Shown: positions 1-8,630 of the stretch, in pieces
How the letters are laid out: each line of letters opens with the position of its first letter
How positions within the stretch are numbered: the stretch's first letter is position 1
Made by a program: the position numbers and the translations under genes
DNA from: Arthrobacter sp. AQ5-05
GTDB taxonomy: Bacteria; Actinomycetota; Actinomycetes; Actinomycetales; Micrococcaceae
Assembly: GCF_003287975.1 (NCBI RefSeq)
Contig: NZ_QMKQ01000001.1
Span: 372,001-436,000, forward strand
DNA length: 64,000 nucleotides
Reading direction: 5' to 3'
Notes under the pieces: generated by a model
The model's database searches: none
What the model was told of the DNA's origin: nothing
What the model saw: only the letters and a program-made list of their open reading frames with translations

Positions 1-1527
1 AACGACATGGACTTCCACCGCGGCACCTTCCGCGTGCGCGGCGACACCGTGGAGATCATCCCGATGTACGAGGAACAGGCGCTGCGCATCGAGTTCTTCG
101 GCGACGAGGTCGAATCGATCCACACGCTGCACCCGGTCACCGGCGAGGTGATTCGCGAGGAAAACGAGATGTACGTCTTCCCCGCCAGCCACTACGTGGC
201 GGGCGCCGACCGGATGAGCCGGGCCGTCAAGGACATCGAGGACGAGCTGCAGCAGCGCCTGTCCACCCTGGAGTCCCAGAACAAGTTGGTGGAGGCCCAG
301 CGGCTGCGCATGCGCACCACCTACGACCTGGAAATGATGGAGCAGATGGGGTTCTGCAACGGCATCGAGAACTATTCCCGGCACATCGACGACCGCGCCG
401 CCGGCACCGCCCCGCACTGCCTCATCGACTACTTCCCCGACGACTTCCTGCTGGTCATCGACGAATCCCACGTCACCGTCCCGCAGATCGGTGCCATGTA
501 CGAGGGTGACATGTCGCGCAAGCGCACGCTGGTGGAGCACGGCTTCCGCCTGCCCTCCGCGATGGACAACCGCCCGCTGAAGTGGGACGAGTTCCTCGAG
601 CGCATCGGCCAGACCGTGTACCTTTCGGCGACCCCGGGCAAGTACGAGCTGGGCAAGGCCGACGGCGTGGTGCAGCAGATCATCCGCCCCACCGGCCTGA
701 TCGACCCGGAGATCATCGTCAAGCCCACCAAGGGGCAGATCGACGACCTGCTCGACGAAATCCGCGCCCGCGTGGAGCGCAACGAGCGCATCCTGGTCAC
801 CACGCTGACCAAGCGGATGGCCGAGGACCTCACCGACTACTTCACCGAGCACGGGGTGCGGGTCCAGTACCTGCACTCGGACGTCGACACGCTGCGTCGC
901 GTGGAGCTGCTGCGCGAGTTGCGCATGGGCCTGTTCGACGTGCTGGTGGGCATCAACCTGCTGCGCGAGGGCCTGGACCTGCCCGAGGTCTCGCTGGTGG
1001 CGATCCTGGATGCCGACAAGCAGGGTTTCCTGCGCTCGGCGACCTCGCTGATCCAGACCATCGGCCGTGCCGCGCGAAACGTCGACGGCCAGGTCCACAT
1101 GTATGCGGACAAGATCACCGACGCCATGGCCAAGGCCATCGACGAGACCAACCGCCGCCGCGAGGTGCAGCAGAAGTACAACAAGGACCACGGCGTGGAC
1201 CCGCAGCCGCTGCGCAAGAAGATCGCCGACATCACCGATTCGCTGGCCCGCGAGGACGCAGACACCCAGGAGCTGCTGAACAACCAGCGCCTGGCCAAGA
1301 ACGCCAAGCGCTCCGGTGCCGGAACCAAGAAGGCCCACGAGACGGTGCGGGCCGACGGCCTGGCCGCAGCCCCGGCCGAGAACCTGGTGGACATGATCAG
1401 CCAGATGACCGAGCAGATGCACGCGGCCGCCGCCGAGCTGCACTTCGAGGTTGCTGCCCGGTTGCGCGACGAGGTATCTGAGCTGAAGAAGGAACTGCGG
1501 CAGATGAAGAACGCAGGCCACGCGTAA
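1..1527 (+). CDS. uvrB: UvrABC excinuclease subunit B, 5' end missing
   Basis: This is the C-terminal 508 codons of UvrB, the DNA-damage-verifying helicase-like subunit of nucleotide excision repair; the frame is open at base 1. The family usually has about 690 residues, so the N-terminal Walker A part lies outside the window. Visible are the DESH box (nt 460-471), the YLSATPG motif near nt 619-639, the helicase motifs V/VI with [11 protein letters not shown] and QTIGRAARN (nt 955-1080), and a C-terminal UVR motif (about nt 1381-1510) that contacts UvrC. uvrA and uvrC lie 15 and 20 kb downstream on the same strand, so all three excinuclease genes are in one window. The identification is secure; only the start is unseen. 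Confidence 0.97.
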   Translation, partial: NDMDFHRGTFRVRGDTVEIIPMYEEQALRIEFFGDEVESIHTLHPVTGEVIREENEMYVFPASHYVAGADRMSRAVKDIEDELQQRLSTLESQNKLVEAQRLRMRTTYDLEMMEQMGFCNGIENYSRHIDDRAAGTAPHCLIDYFPDDFLLVIDESHVTVPQIGAMYEGDMSRKRTLVEHGFRLPSAMDNRPLKWDEFLERIGQTVYLSATPGKYELGKADGVVQQIIRPTGLIDPEIIVKPTKGQIDDLLDEIRARVERNERILVTTLTKRMAEDLTDYFTEHGVRVQYLHSDVDTLRRVELLRELRMGLFDVLVGINLLREGLDLPEVSLVAILDADKQGFLRSATSLIQTIGRAARNVDGQVHMYADKITDAMAKAIDETNRRREVQQKYNKDHGVDPQPLRKKIADITDSLAREDADTQELLNNQRLAKNAKRSGAGTKKAHETVRADGLAAAPAENLVDMISQMTEQMHAAAAELHFEVAARLRDEVSELKKELRQMKNAGHA

Positions 1528-1671
1528 CCGGGCGAGGGCCGTGCGCTTCAGCACGCTTTCGGCGATCTGCCGGGAACGTGGCTGCCAACCGGGGGACCTG
1601 CTGGCCTTCGACGGGGACTGGTGAAACCGCAGGTCATTCACGAGCCTGAAACATGGATGCGCTAGACTGTT

Positions 1672-1785
1672 CCAAGCGTAGGGGAGTATCCCACTTGTGC
1701 TGTGGTCGTCAACACGCGAGGCATCGATGCCTCGCCGGGCACAGCGGTCGTCCCGATCTGAGCGGACGGCGGAGAGACTTGCGGT
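1672..1785 (+). promoter_or_regulatory. yybP-ykoY family (Mn2+-sensing) riboswitch upstream of terC
   Basis: The 276-nt space between uvrB and terC holds the conserved parts of the yybP-ykoY aptamer. A GGGGAGTA loop is at 1681-1688, and CAAG (1673-1676) can close against CTTG (1778-1781). A helix GCTGTG/CACAGC (1699-1704 with 1740-1745) flanks the signature GTCGTCAACACG (1706-1717) and GCCGGGC (1734-1740). The tip is a perfect 18-nt palindromic hairpin (1717-1734). GAGAGACTTG (1772-1781) matches the second conserved loop strand. This family binds Mn2+ and commonly precedes TerC/Alx and MntP genes. The match is by eye, without a covariance model. Confidence 0.85.
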
Positions 1786-1818
1786 AATTCCACGTACCCC
1801 GTTTTGAAAGGCCCCACA

Positions 1819-2847
1819 TTGGGAAACCACGGCTTGTCGCTGCAGTTTGAGATTATCTCGCTCTCGGCATTGTGCATCATTCTTCTTCTTGACCTGCTTT
1901 ACGTGGTCAAGAAACCACACGAACCCTCGATGAAGGAATCCGGCCTCTGGGTCGGTTTCTACGTCACCCTCGCCCTGATCTTCGGCGGCGTCGTCTGGTG
2001 GCAGGCGGGCCCGGACCTCGGCCAGCAATTCATTGCCGGCTGGGTCACCGAATACTCGCTGAGCATCGACAACCTGTTCGTGTTCATCATCATCATGGCC
2101 CGCTTCTCGGTGCCGCGGAAATACCAGCAGGAAGTGTTGATGTTCGGCATCATCATTGCGCTGATCCTGCGCGGCATCTTCATCATCCTCGGTGCCGCAG
2201 TCATCGAGAACTACTCCTGGGTCTTCTACATCTTCGGCGCCTTCCTGCTGTGGACCGCCTGGAAGCAGGCCACGGACAAGGGCGAGGACGAGTCCGACGG
2301 CGCCAACAGCGGCATCGTCTACAAGCTGACCAAGAACCTGCCGATCTCCAAGGAGTTCGACGGCAACAAGTTGCGCACCACCATCGACGGCAAGCGCATG
2401 TTCACCCCGATGGTCATGGTCTTCGTGACCATCGGCATGACCGACCTGCTCTTCGCGGTCGACTCGATCCCGGCGATCTTCGGCCTGACGCAGTCCCCGT
2501 TCATCGTCTTCACCGCGAACCTGTTCGCGCTGATGGGCCTGCGCCAGCTCTACTTCCTGCTCGGTGGCCTGATGGACCGCCTGGTCTACCTCAAGCACGC
2601 GCTGTCGATCATCCTGGCCTTCATCGGGATCAAGCTGGTCTTCCACGCCATGCACGTGAACGAACTGCCGTTCATCAACGGCGGCCAGCCGATCACCTGG
2701 GTCCCGGACTTCTCCATCACCGTCTCGCTGGTGGTCATCCTGGGCACGGTCGTCATCGCGACCGTCGCCTCGCTGCTCTCCCCGGCAGGCCGCCGCGCCG
2801 CCGCCGAGCACAAGGCCGAACAGGCAGCCAAGAAGGACAGCGAGTAA
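1819..2847 (+). CDS. TerC family integral membrane protein, likely Mn2+ exporter
   Basis: A hydrophobic 342-residue protein of the TerC/Alx family, now linked to Mn2+ export and metal supply to secreted enzymes. The family hallmarks are the SLSIDNLFVF segment (around residues 79-88) and the later FAVDSIPAIFGLT segment (around 213-225), which carry the conserved membrane aspartates. About eight or nine membrane helices are seen. The TTG at 1819 was chosen as start because GAAAGG (1806-1811) lies 7 nt before it; a TTG at 1804 would overlap that ribosome-binding site. A Mn2+ riboswitch precedes it, which supports a manganese role over tellurite resistance. The charged Lys/Glu C-terminus ends after a last helix at the alanine-rich tail. 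Confidence 0.9.
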   Translation: MGNHGLSLQFEIISLSALCIILLLDLLYVVKKPHEPSMKESGLWVGFYVTLALIFGGVVWWQAGPDLGQQFIAGWVTEYSLSIDNLFVFIIIMARFSVPRKYQQEVLMFGIIIALILRGIFIILGAAVIENYSWVFYIFGAFLLWTAWKQATDKGEDESDGANSGIVYKLTKNLPISKEFDGNKLRTTIDGKRMFTPMVMVFVTIGMTDLLFAVDSIPAIFGLTQSPFIVFTANLFALMGLRQLYFLLGGLMDRLVYLKHALSIILAFIGIKLVFHAMHVNELPFINGGQPITWVPDFSITVSLVVILGTVVIATVASLLSPAGRRAAAEHKAEQAAKKDSE

Positions 2848-2882
2848 CCCCGCGCCTCCCACGCTGCACCCGCTCGGGGTCG

Positions 2883-2904
2883 GTCTTCCGTAGTTTCGGA
2901 AGAC
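2883..2904. terminator. Inverted repeat after terC, possible terminator
   Basis: GTCTTCCG (2883-2890) and CGGAAGAC (2897-2904) form an 8-bp stem with a 6-nt loop 35 nt past the terC stop. G/C-rich flanks extend it imperfectly. There is no T tract, so termination is only inferred. Confidence 0.45.
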
Positions 2905-2938
2905 GGGCCCCGGGGCTCGTTAAGGGCCGCGGCGTTGC

Positions 2939-2944
2939 TAGGCT
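2939..2944 (+). promoter_or_regulatory. -10 box of leaderless MFS/SMR operon
   Basis: TAGGCT ends exactly 6 nt before the GTG at 2951 and no Shine-Dalgarno sequence precedes that GTG. Transcription would start at or next to the start codon. No clear -35 element was found. Confidence 0.6.
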
Positions 2945-2950
2945 GGGCGG

Positions 2951-4255
2951 GTGAACACAACCCCGACCTCCATCCATCCCGCACCCCGCCGGGTGCGCGC
3001 CCAACGCCGCACCGTGGCCACGCTCTCGGTGTCCCAGCTGCTGTCCGGTGTGGGCAACGGCGCCGGGCTGGCCATCGGATCGCTCATGGCCGTGGAGCTG
3101 ACCGGCTCCAACGCCTTCGCCGGGGCGGCAACCACCGCGATCTCCGTGGCCGGCGCACTCAGTGCGCTGCCGTTGGCAGCCCTGGCCGTGAAGCGCGGAC
3201 GCCGCAGTGCGCTGTCCCTGGGCTACTTCCTGGCCGCGCTGGGTGCCATCGGCATGATGCTGGCACCGGTGGCGAACTCCTTCACGGTGCTGCTTCTCGG
3301 GGCCGCGCTGCTGGGCGTGGGCTCGGCAGCGAACCTGCAGGCCCGCTTCGCCGCCACCGACCTGGCCGCCGACGCCACCCGCGGGCGCGACCTGGGACTG
3401 GTGGTCTGGGCCATCACCATCGGTGCCGTCGCCGGCCCGAACCTCATCGGACCGGGATCGGCACTGGGCGGGCAATTCGGACTGCCGCCGATGAGCGGGC
3501 CGTTCCTCTTCTCCCTGGCCGGCATGCTGCTGGCAATCCTGGTGCTGAACATCGGGCTGCGCCCGGACCCCATCGACCTGGCCCGGGCCTGGGAAAGGGA
3601 AGACGGCGTGCCCCCGCACCCCGTCGCGACGGGCAGGCGCCGCGGTTCGCTGGCCACCGGGCTTCTTGCGGTGCGTGCTTCCCCGGGCGCGACCCTGGGC
3701 ATTGCCACCATTGTGGTCGCCCACCTGGTGATGGTCGGGGTCATGTCGATGACCCCGGTGCACCTCAAGGACCTGGCCGCCATCCCGGGGCACGAAATGC
3801 ACGGGGGCAGCGCCGACATCCTGATCGTCATCGGCTTCGTCATCTCACTGCATATCGCCGGCATGTACGCGCTCTCCCCGTTCATCGGGGCGTGGGCGGA
3901 TCGGATCGGCCAGCCGCGGATGATGCTGGCGGGCATGACGGTGCTGGTGGCGGCCGTGCTGGTCGCCGGCATCGGTGCCGAATCCCGCTCCGCGGTCACG
4001 GTCGCGCTGGTGCTGCTGGGCCTGGGCTGGTCGATGTCGACGGTCTCCGGCTCCGCGTTCCTGGCCGAGCGGGTGGACCGTCCGCGCCGGGTGCTGGTCC
4101 AGGGAGTCTCCGACACCCTCATGGGTGCGGCCGGGGCGCTGGGGGCCGCCGGATCCGGGGTGCTGCTGGCCACGCTGGGGTTCGCCGGCCTCGGCTACCT
4201 GTGCCTGGGCTTCATCCTGGTCGTCGCGTTCTTCTGCGTGCGCGAGCTCAAATGA
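2951..4255 (+). CDS. Major facilitator superfamily transporter
   Basis: A 434-residue membrane protein with the size and hydrophobic pattern of a 12-helix MFS drug-efflux-type carrier. An Arg-rich cytoplasmic N-terminus precedes helix 1. The loop after helix 2 carries KRGRRSALSLG, the usual loop-2/3 motif region, and the second half repeats it with ADRIGQPRMM. The substrate cannot be read from the sequence. The GTG start is leaderless (TAGGCT 6 nt upstream). Its stop overlaps the next gene in an ATGA junction, so it is co-transcribed with two small multidrug resistance genes, which suggests a three-gene efflux operon. Confidence 0.88.
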   Translation: MNTTPTSIHPAPRRVRAQRRTVATLSVSQLLSGVGNGAGLAIGSLMAVELTGSNAFAGAATTAISVAGALSALPLAALAVKRGRRSALSLGYFLAALGAIGMMLAPVANSFTVLLLGAALLGVGSAANLQARFAATDLAADATRGRDLGLVVWAITIGAVAGPNLIGPGSALGGQFGLPPMSGPFLFSLAGMLLAILVLNIGLRPDPIDLARAWEREDGVPPHPVATGRRRGSLATGLLAVRASPGATLGIATIVVAHLVMVGVMSMTPVHLKDLAAIPGHEMHGGSADILIVIGFVISLHIAGMYALSPFIGAWADRIGQPRMMLAGMTVLVAAVLVAGIGAESRSAVTVALVLLGLGWSMSTVSGSAFLAERVDRPRRVLVQGVSDTLMGAAGALGAAGSGVLLATLGFAGLGYLCLGFILVVAFFCVRELK

Positions 4256-4614
4256 ACAAGTGGTTCCTGCTCTCGATGGCCATCGCCACCGAGTTCACCG
4301 CGACCCTCGCACTGAAGGCCGCACTGGAGGCGCCTTGGTGGTACGCCGCCGTGGTGCTGGGCTACGCCGGCGCGTTCACCTGCCTGGCGCTGGCCATGCG
4401 CGCGGGTCTGGGGCTCGGGGTCGCCTACGGCATCTGGGGCGCCCTCGGCGTGGCACTGACCGCCGTCCTGGCGATGCTGCTTTTTGCCGAAGCGCCCACA
4501 CCATTGATGGTGCTTGGCCTGGGGATCATCATCGCCGGGGTCGTCCTGGTGGAATTCGGGTCCCAGCACGCCCTGCGCCAGCAAGCCCACGGGAAACCAG
4601 AACGCCTCTCATGA
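4252..4614 (+). CDS. Small multidrug resistance (SMR) protein, first of a pair
   Basis: A 120-residue protein with four membrane helices and the SMR fold. MNKWFLLSMAIATEFTATLA is helix 1; the Glu at residue 14 is the essential proton/drug-binding carboxylate (Glu14 in EmrE). The GLGLGVAYGIWGALG segment is the conserved helix 3 motif. The C-terminus is longer and more charged (ending HGKPERLS) than in its neighbour. It starts at the ATG in an ATGA overlap with the MFS gene and ends in an ATGA overlap with the next SMR gene. Such tandem pairs (EbrAB, YkkCD type) usually work as heterodimers with opposite membrane orientation. Confidence 0.9.
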   Translation: MNKWFLLSMAIATEFTATLALKAALEAPWWYAAVVLGYAGAFTCLALAMRAGLGLGVAYGIWGALGVALTAVLAMLLFAEAPTPLMVLGLGIIIAGVVLVEFGSQHALRQQAHGKPERLS

Positions 4615-4931
4615 TGTGGCTTTTCCTTGGAACCGCGATCATCGCCGAGGTCGGCGCGACCATGTCGCTGCGTGCAACGCTCACCGGCTCCCGGGCCTGG
4701 TACCTCCCGGTGGTCGCCGGCTACCTGTTGGCCTTCACCATGCTCTCCCTGGCGCTGCGCGCCGGAATGGGCATCGGTGCGGCGTACGGGATCTGGGCGG
4801 CCGCGGGGGTGGCGATCACCGCGGTGCTGAGCCGCTGGATCTTCAAGGAACCGTTGACGCTGCTGATGACCGCCGGGATCGTGCTGATCGTCGGCGGGGT
4901 GCTGCTGGTGGAGCTCGGTTCCCCGGCCTAG
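4611..4931 (+). CDS. Small multidrug resistance (SMR) protein, second of a pair
   Basis: A 106-residue, four-helix SMR protein. Helix 1 contains the essential glutamate (TAIIAEVGATMSL), helix 3 the GMGIGAAYGIWAAAGV motif, and helix 4 ends LLVELGSPA. ATG codons at 4611 and 4614 are both in frame; the first gives the ATGA overlap with the upstream SMR gene and strict translational coupling. The two paralogues differ in charged loop and tail residues, as expected for a dual-topology pair that forms a heterodimer. Its last 4 nt overlap the end of the convergent SDR gene. Confidence 0.9.
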   Translation: MMWLFLGTAIIAEVGATMSLRATLTGSRAWYLPVVAGYLLAFTMLSLALRAGMGIGAAYGIWAAAGVAITAVLSRWIFKEPLTLLMTAGIVLIVGGVLLVELGSPA

Positions 4932-5833
4932 ACCAACCCCAACTCCAGCAGGCTGTTGGCGGTGTCCAGCAGCGAGTCGGCCGCCGGCCGCGGCTCCCAG
5001 CCCAGGGATGTGGTGCCCTTCTTGTTCGACACCTCCTTCGCCGTGCCGAGCCTGGAGGCGAGTTCGCGCAACGGCACAGCGGGCCCGGCGACGGCCAGGA
5101 AGCGTTCCCCAGCGGCCGCCGGGTGCTCCATGGCCGCAAGGTGCAGCGCCGCGACGTCGCGCACGTCGACCAGCGGGATGGGGATCCGCGGCAGGCCCGG
5201 CAGGGAAGCGGACAGCACCCGCCGCACCAGCTGGATCGAGGTGGAAAGCCGCGGGCCGGGCACCAGGCCGATGATGCCCGCCGGGTTCACCACCGCAAGC
5301 GCGGGTCCGCCCTCGCGCGCCGTGAAGTCCCAGGCCGCCCGCTCGGCCGGGGTCTTCGATTTGGCGTAGGCGCTGATCCCCGCCTCCGGATCGCTCCAGT
5401 CCTCCTCGGTGTACTCGCTGCCCCTCGGGGTGTTCCCGTAGCCGACAGCTGCGAAGGAAGAGGTCATCACCACGCGTGCCACCTGTGCGTCGCGTGCTGC
5501 CCGCAGGGCACGCAGCGCCCCCTCGCGTGCCGGGTGCACCAGGTCCTCGGCGTTGCGCTGCATGCGTGCGGGAAACGGGGAAGCGGTGTGCAGGATGTAG
5601 GTGCACCCGGCTGCGGCCTCGGCCCAACCCGCATCGCCGAGCAAGTCCGCCTGCACCGTGGTCAGGTTGGCAGCGTCGATCCGAGCCCGGGCCAGCGCCG
5701 CACGCAGTTCGTTGCCGCGTTCGACGGATCGCACCGTGGCCCGCACCGGGTGTCCGCGCGCCAGCAACGCCATCACGCAATGCGTGCCCAGGAACCCCGA
5801 TCCTCCGGTGACCAGGACCAGTTCACGTGCCAT
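4928..5833 (-). CDS. NAD(P)-dependent epimerase/dehydratase (extended SDR, DFR-like), shortened C-terminal domain
   Basis: A 301-residue extended short-chain dehydrogenase of the dihydroflavonol-4-reductase-like group. It has the Rossmann glycine motif VTGGSGFLG near the N-terminus, MTSSFAAVGYG for the catalytic Ser region, and SAYAKSK as the YxxxK active site. The ATG at 5833 was chosen because GGAAGGCGG lies just upstream. Relatives are about 340 residues and carry some 40 more between the SRLG and KEVSN segments near the C-terminus; here these are directly joined. This looks like an in-frame deletion in the substrate-binding lobe, so activity is uncertain. Its substrate is unknown. The gene stands alone, convergent with the SMR genes. 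Confidence 0.8.
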   Translation of the reverse strand: MARELVLVTGGSGFLGTHCVMALLARGHPVRATVRSVERGNELRAALARARIDAANLTTVQADLLGDAGWAEAAAGCTYILHTASPFPARMQRNAEDLVHPAREGALRALRAARDAQVARVVMTSSFAAVGYGNTPRGSEYTEEDWSDPEAGISAYAKSKTPAERAAWDFTAREGGPALAVVNPAGIIGLVPGPRLSTSIQLVRRVLSASLPGLPRIPIPLVDVRDVAALHLAAMEHPAAAGERFLAVAGPAVPLRELASRLGTAKEVSNKKGTTSLGWEPRPAADSLLDTANSLLELGLV

Positions 5834-5935
5834 GGGTGTGCCGCCTTCCTTCCGGATGGGTGCGCCCGCGCCCACCACTTCCCATGATGCACCGGTTGCC
5901 GGCCGCGGGAGGCGGCTTGTGTCAATTGGCAGGGG

Positions 5936-7165
5936 TCAGGCGATGGCCCCTGCGACCTTCCACAGGCGCTTGGTGGCCAGTGCCGCCCCGGCGCCCAGGG
6001 CCTCGAGCTTGGCCATGGCGATCTGCGGGTGCACGCGGCCGCCCAGTCCGCAGTCGGTGGACGCGATCACGTTCTCGCGGCCGACGAGGTTGGCGAAGCG
6101 CTCGATGCGGTCGGCGACCAGCTCCGGGTGCTCGACCACGTTGGTGGCGTGGGAGACGACGCCGGGGACCAGGATCTTGCCCTCGGGCAGCGCGCGGTCC
6201 TCCCAGATGCGCCATTCGTGTTCGTGGCGCACGTTGCCGGCCTCGAAGGAAATCATGTTGGCGTTGATGCGCAGCACCGGGTCCAGGATGTCGGCGAACG
6301 GGATGTCGGTGGTGTGCGGGCCGTGCCAGGATCCCCAGCACACGTGCAGCCGGATCCGCTCGGCAGGCAGCCCGCGCAGCGCGTGGTTGGTGGCCTCCAC
6401 GCGCAGCTCCAGGAACTGCAGGTAGTCTTCCAGGCTCGGCTCCGGGTTGACCTGGTCCCAGGACTCGGCCAGCGACGGGTCGTCGATCTGCAGGATGAGC
6501 CCGGCATCGAGGATCGCCCGGTATTCCTCGCGCATGGCATCGGCCGCCGCGAAGAGGTATTCCTCGTCGCTGGTGTAGAAGTCGTTGGCCAGCCGCGCAC
6601 AGGAAGCGGGGGAAAGCGCGGCGAGGAAGCCTTCCTCGGTGCCGGTGGCGGCCATCGCGGTCTTCAGGTTCCTGATGTCCGATGCGACCAGGTCGTGCCC
6701 GGTGTAGGTCAATGGGGCAACGACCTTCGGCTGCGTGGTGGCCTTGCGGTGGGCCAGGATCCCGGAGGTCGGATCCGCGTAGGCCGCGGCGAAGGCCTGG
6801 CGGTCGCGGCGGTCCGGGAACGAGGTGAGCACGACGTTGCCGGGGGACGAGCGGTTGACGGTGGTCTCGGCCCAGCGGTCGACGGTGGTGTCTTCCAGCC
6901 CGCCCAGGCGGGCGAAGGAGTAGTTCCACCAGGCGCCGAAGTCGACGGCGGAGGACATGGTGTGCCCGAATTCGCCGTCGTTGGGGATGTCGATGCCCAG
7001 CTCGCGCTGCCTGGCCACGATGGCCGTGACAGAGGTTTCGAGCAGTTCGAGGAATTCCTCGGTGATCCCGTCGCGCTCCCTGACCTCGTTGGCCGCCAGC
7101 AGCGCGTCGGTGCGCGGCAACGAACCGGCGTGGGTGGTGCGGATGTGGCTGGTATTGAAGGACAT
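5936..7165 (-). CDS. MetE C-terminal-like cobalamin-independent methyltransferase
   Basis: A 409-residue single-domain protein resembling the catalytic half of cobalamin-independent methionine synthase. The zinc ligands expected from MetE are present in order: His and Cys in LHVCWGSWHG, Glu in ISFEAGN, and Cys in STDCGLG. The N-terminal half unique to full MetE (about 750 residues) is absent. Such short MetE-like proteins transfer methyl groups to homocysteine or act in related thiol chemistry; which one cannot be told here. The SAM-type riboswitch that ends 17 nt before the start ties it to methionine/SAM metabolism. ATG 7165 has AGCAGG 9 nt upstream; the alternative ATG at 7186 lies inside the riboswitch helix and was rejected. 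Confidence 0.87.
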   Translation of the reverse strand: MSFNTSHIRTTHAGSLPRTDALLAANEVRERDGITEEFLELLETSVTAIVARQRELGIDIPNDGEFGHTMSSAVDFGAWWNYSFARLGGLEDTTVDRWAETTVNRSSPGNVVLTSFPDRRDRQAFAAAYADPTSGILAHRKATTQPKVVAPLTYTGHDLVASDIRNLKTAMAATGTEEGFLAALSPASCARLANDFYTSDEEYLFAAADAMREEYRAILDAGLILQIDDPSLAESWDQVNPEPSLEDYLQFLELRVEATNHALRGLPAERIRLHVCWGSWHGPHTTDIPFADILDPVLRINANMISFEAGNVRHEHEWRIWEDRALPEGKILVPGVVSHATNVVEHPELVADRIERFANLVGRENVIASTDCGLGGRVHPQIAMAKLEALGAGAALATKRLWKVAGAIA

Positions 7166-7182
7166 GGGTGATTGCCTGCTTT

Positions 7183-7287
7183 CCATCGGTCCTGGCAGTA
7201 GCACCGTTGCCGTCTCGACGGGAGTCCCGTCGGCGGGGCGGGTTGCTGCGGCGTCAGCGATCCAGGTCTCTCGGCCGCTCCGGATGG
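7183..7287 (-). promoter_or_regulatory. SAM-I clan riboswitch upstream of the MetE-like gene
   Basis: Read on the minus strand, the leader has the core of the SAM-I family: AGAGACC, then UGACGCCGCAGCAACC, a GC-rich hairpin, and GGUGCUACUGCC. The outer helix pairs CCAUCCGG with CCGAUGG. A second helix pairs CCUGG with CCAGG. GCUG/CAGC closes a loop ACGCCG whose CGCCG can form a pseudoknot with CGGUG. The inner arm GACGGG/CCCGUC is perfect. The RBS follows the outer helix directly, which suggests translational control. Family assignment rests on the conserved GCAACC...GGUGCUA core and on the downstream gene, not on a model search. Confidence 0.72.
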
Positions 7288-7352
7288 TTACCCTTCAACG
7301 CCTATCACGGAAGTGTTTTCCGGGGAGATTGCGAACGGGAGTGTGACGCGGC

Positions 7353-8630
7353 CTAGTCCTCGGTCATCTCCAGCAGCTTCGCGAAGATCATCGCGCCCTC
7401 GTCGCCGATCCCGTCGTGGTGGAACTCATCGGTTTCCCACACCCGCACGTTGCCGACCGCCGCGGCGGTTTGAAGCGACAGGTCCCGATCCACGTACACG
7501 TCGTGGACGTACACGGCAGCGGCGACCGGCACGGTGTTGGCGGCCAGCACCGCGGGGTCGTAGAGCGGACCCCAATCCTCGTGCTCGGCCAGGATACGGG
7601 CGGTTTCCTCCAGCGGGCGCAGTACCGCATCGTCCTCGAAGTACCAGCGGAACACCATTTCCCCGGTCAGCAGCGGGAGTTCGGCATCGGGGGCGAACGC
7701 CGGGAACTCGGCCAGCACGCGCTGCGCGGACCAGTTGGTGGCCGCACCCTGCGCGTAGATCGACTCGTGCAGCAGCGCGTACAGCGGGTTGGTGGTGCGG
7801 TCGGCCTGCTCGGCGACCGCGGCCAGGAAGGTGTCCGAGAGCCGCCTGCCGCCCGGGGTGTCGATGAAGGCGGCCTCGAAGACGTGGTGCAGCGAGTGCA
7901 CCCGGGCGTTGCCGCCCAGGAACTGGCCAAGCATCTGCACCAGCGGCACGGTGAGCGCCCGCCCGCCCGGCAGGTCCTCCTCGGTGTGGGCCAGATGCGC
8001 GACGACCTCGCGCAGGACCTTGCGGTCCTGCGGGTACCAATTGAAGTATTCCGCGTTGCGCTCGGCCATGCGCCGGTAGGTGGCCCGGTACACGGTGTCC
8101 GCGTCAGCGCTGAGCGAGGCCAGCCCGCCGGTGACGATGCAGCGTTGAAGCGCCGCCGGGGCCAGGGACAGGTAGGTCAGCGTGCAGAAGCCGCCGTAGC
8201 TTTGCCCGAAGGTGCTCCACTTCTCGATCCCGAGGTCCCTGCGGATGGCTTCGGCGTCGCGCACGATCGAGTCGGCGCGGAAGTGCGTGAGGTAGGCGGC
8301 CTGCGCCGCCGCGTCCCCGCGCAGCGGCAGGGACTGGCGGTTTGCCGGGGTGCTGCCCCCGGTGCCGCGCTGGTCAAGCAGCAGGATGCGGAAGGTCTTG
8401 GCCGCCTCCGCCAGCCAGCCGGAAAGCGAGGCCGGGCGCGGGGACTTCCCGCCCGGGCCGCCCTGCAGGAAGAGCAGCCAGGGCAGCGAGGCGGGGTCGT
8501 GGTGCGCGGTGGAGGATATCTCGCGGGCGAAGACCGTGATCTTTTCGCCCGCCGGGCGGTCATGGTCCAGCGGAACCTGGAAGTAGTGCTCGGTGGTGTT
8601 CATCCCGCGGAAGGAGTGGGTGTTGCTCAT
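7353..8630 (-). CDS. Alpha/beta hydrolase, proline iminopeptidase family (S33)
   Basis: A 425-residue alpha/beta hydrolase. LFLQGGPGG is the oxyanion-hole HGGPG-type motif, DQRGTGGS is the typical S33 segment, and GQSYGGF is the nucleophile elbow with the catalytic Ser. The acid/His part is near the C-terminus, with the likely catalytic His in EFHHDGIGDEG. The length and long cap domain fit cytoplasmic proline iminopeptidases that release N-terminal proline from peptides. There is no signal peptide. The ATG at 8630 overlaps the stop of the upstream GNAT gene (ATGA), so the two are translationally coupled. Confidence 0.88.
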   Translation of the reverse strand: MSNTHSFRGMNTTEHYFQVPLDHDRPAGEKITVFAREISSTAHHDPASLPWLLFLQGGPGGKSPRPASLSGWLAEAAKTFRILLLDQRGTGGSTPANRQSLPLRGDAAAQAAYLTHFRADSIVRDAEAIRRDLGIEKWSTFGQSYGGFCTLTYLSLAPAALQRCIVTGGLASLSADADTVYRATYRRMAERNAEYFNWYPQDRKVLREVVAHLAHTEEDLPGGRALTVPLVQMLGQFLGGNARVHSLHHVFEAAFIDTPGGRRLSDTFLAAVAEQADRTTNPLYALLHESIYAQGAATNWSAQRVLAEFPAFAPDAELPLLTGEMVFRWYFEDDAVLRPLEETARILAEHEDWGPLYDPAVLAANTVPVAAAVYVHDVYVDRDLSLQTAAAVGNVRVWETDEFHHDGIGDEGAMIFAKLLEMTED

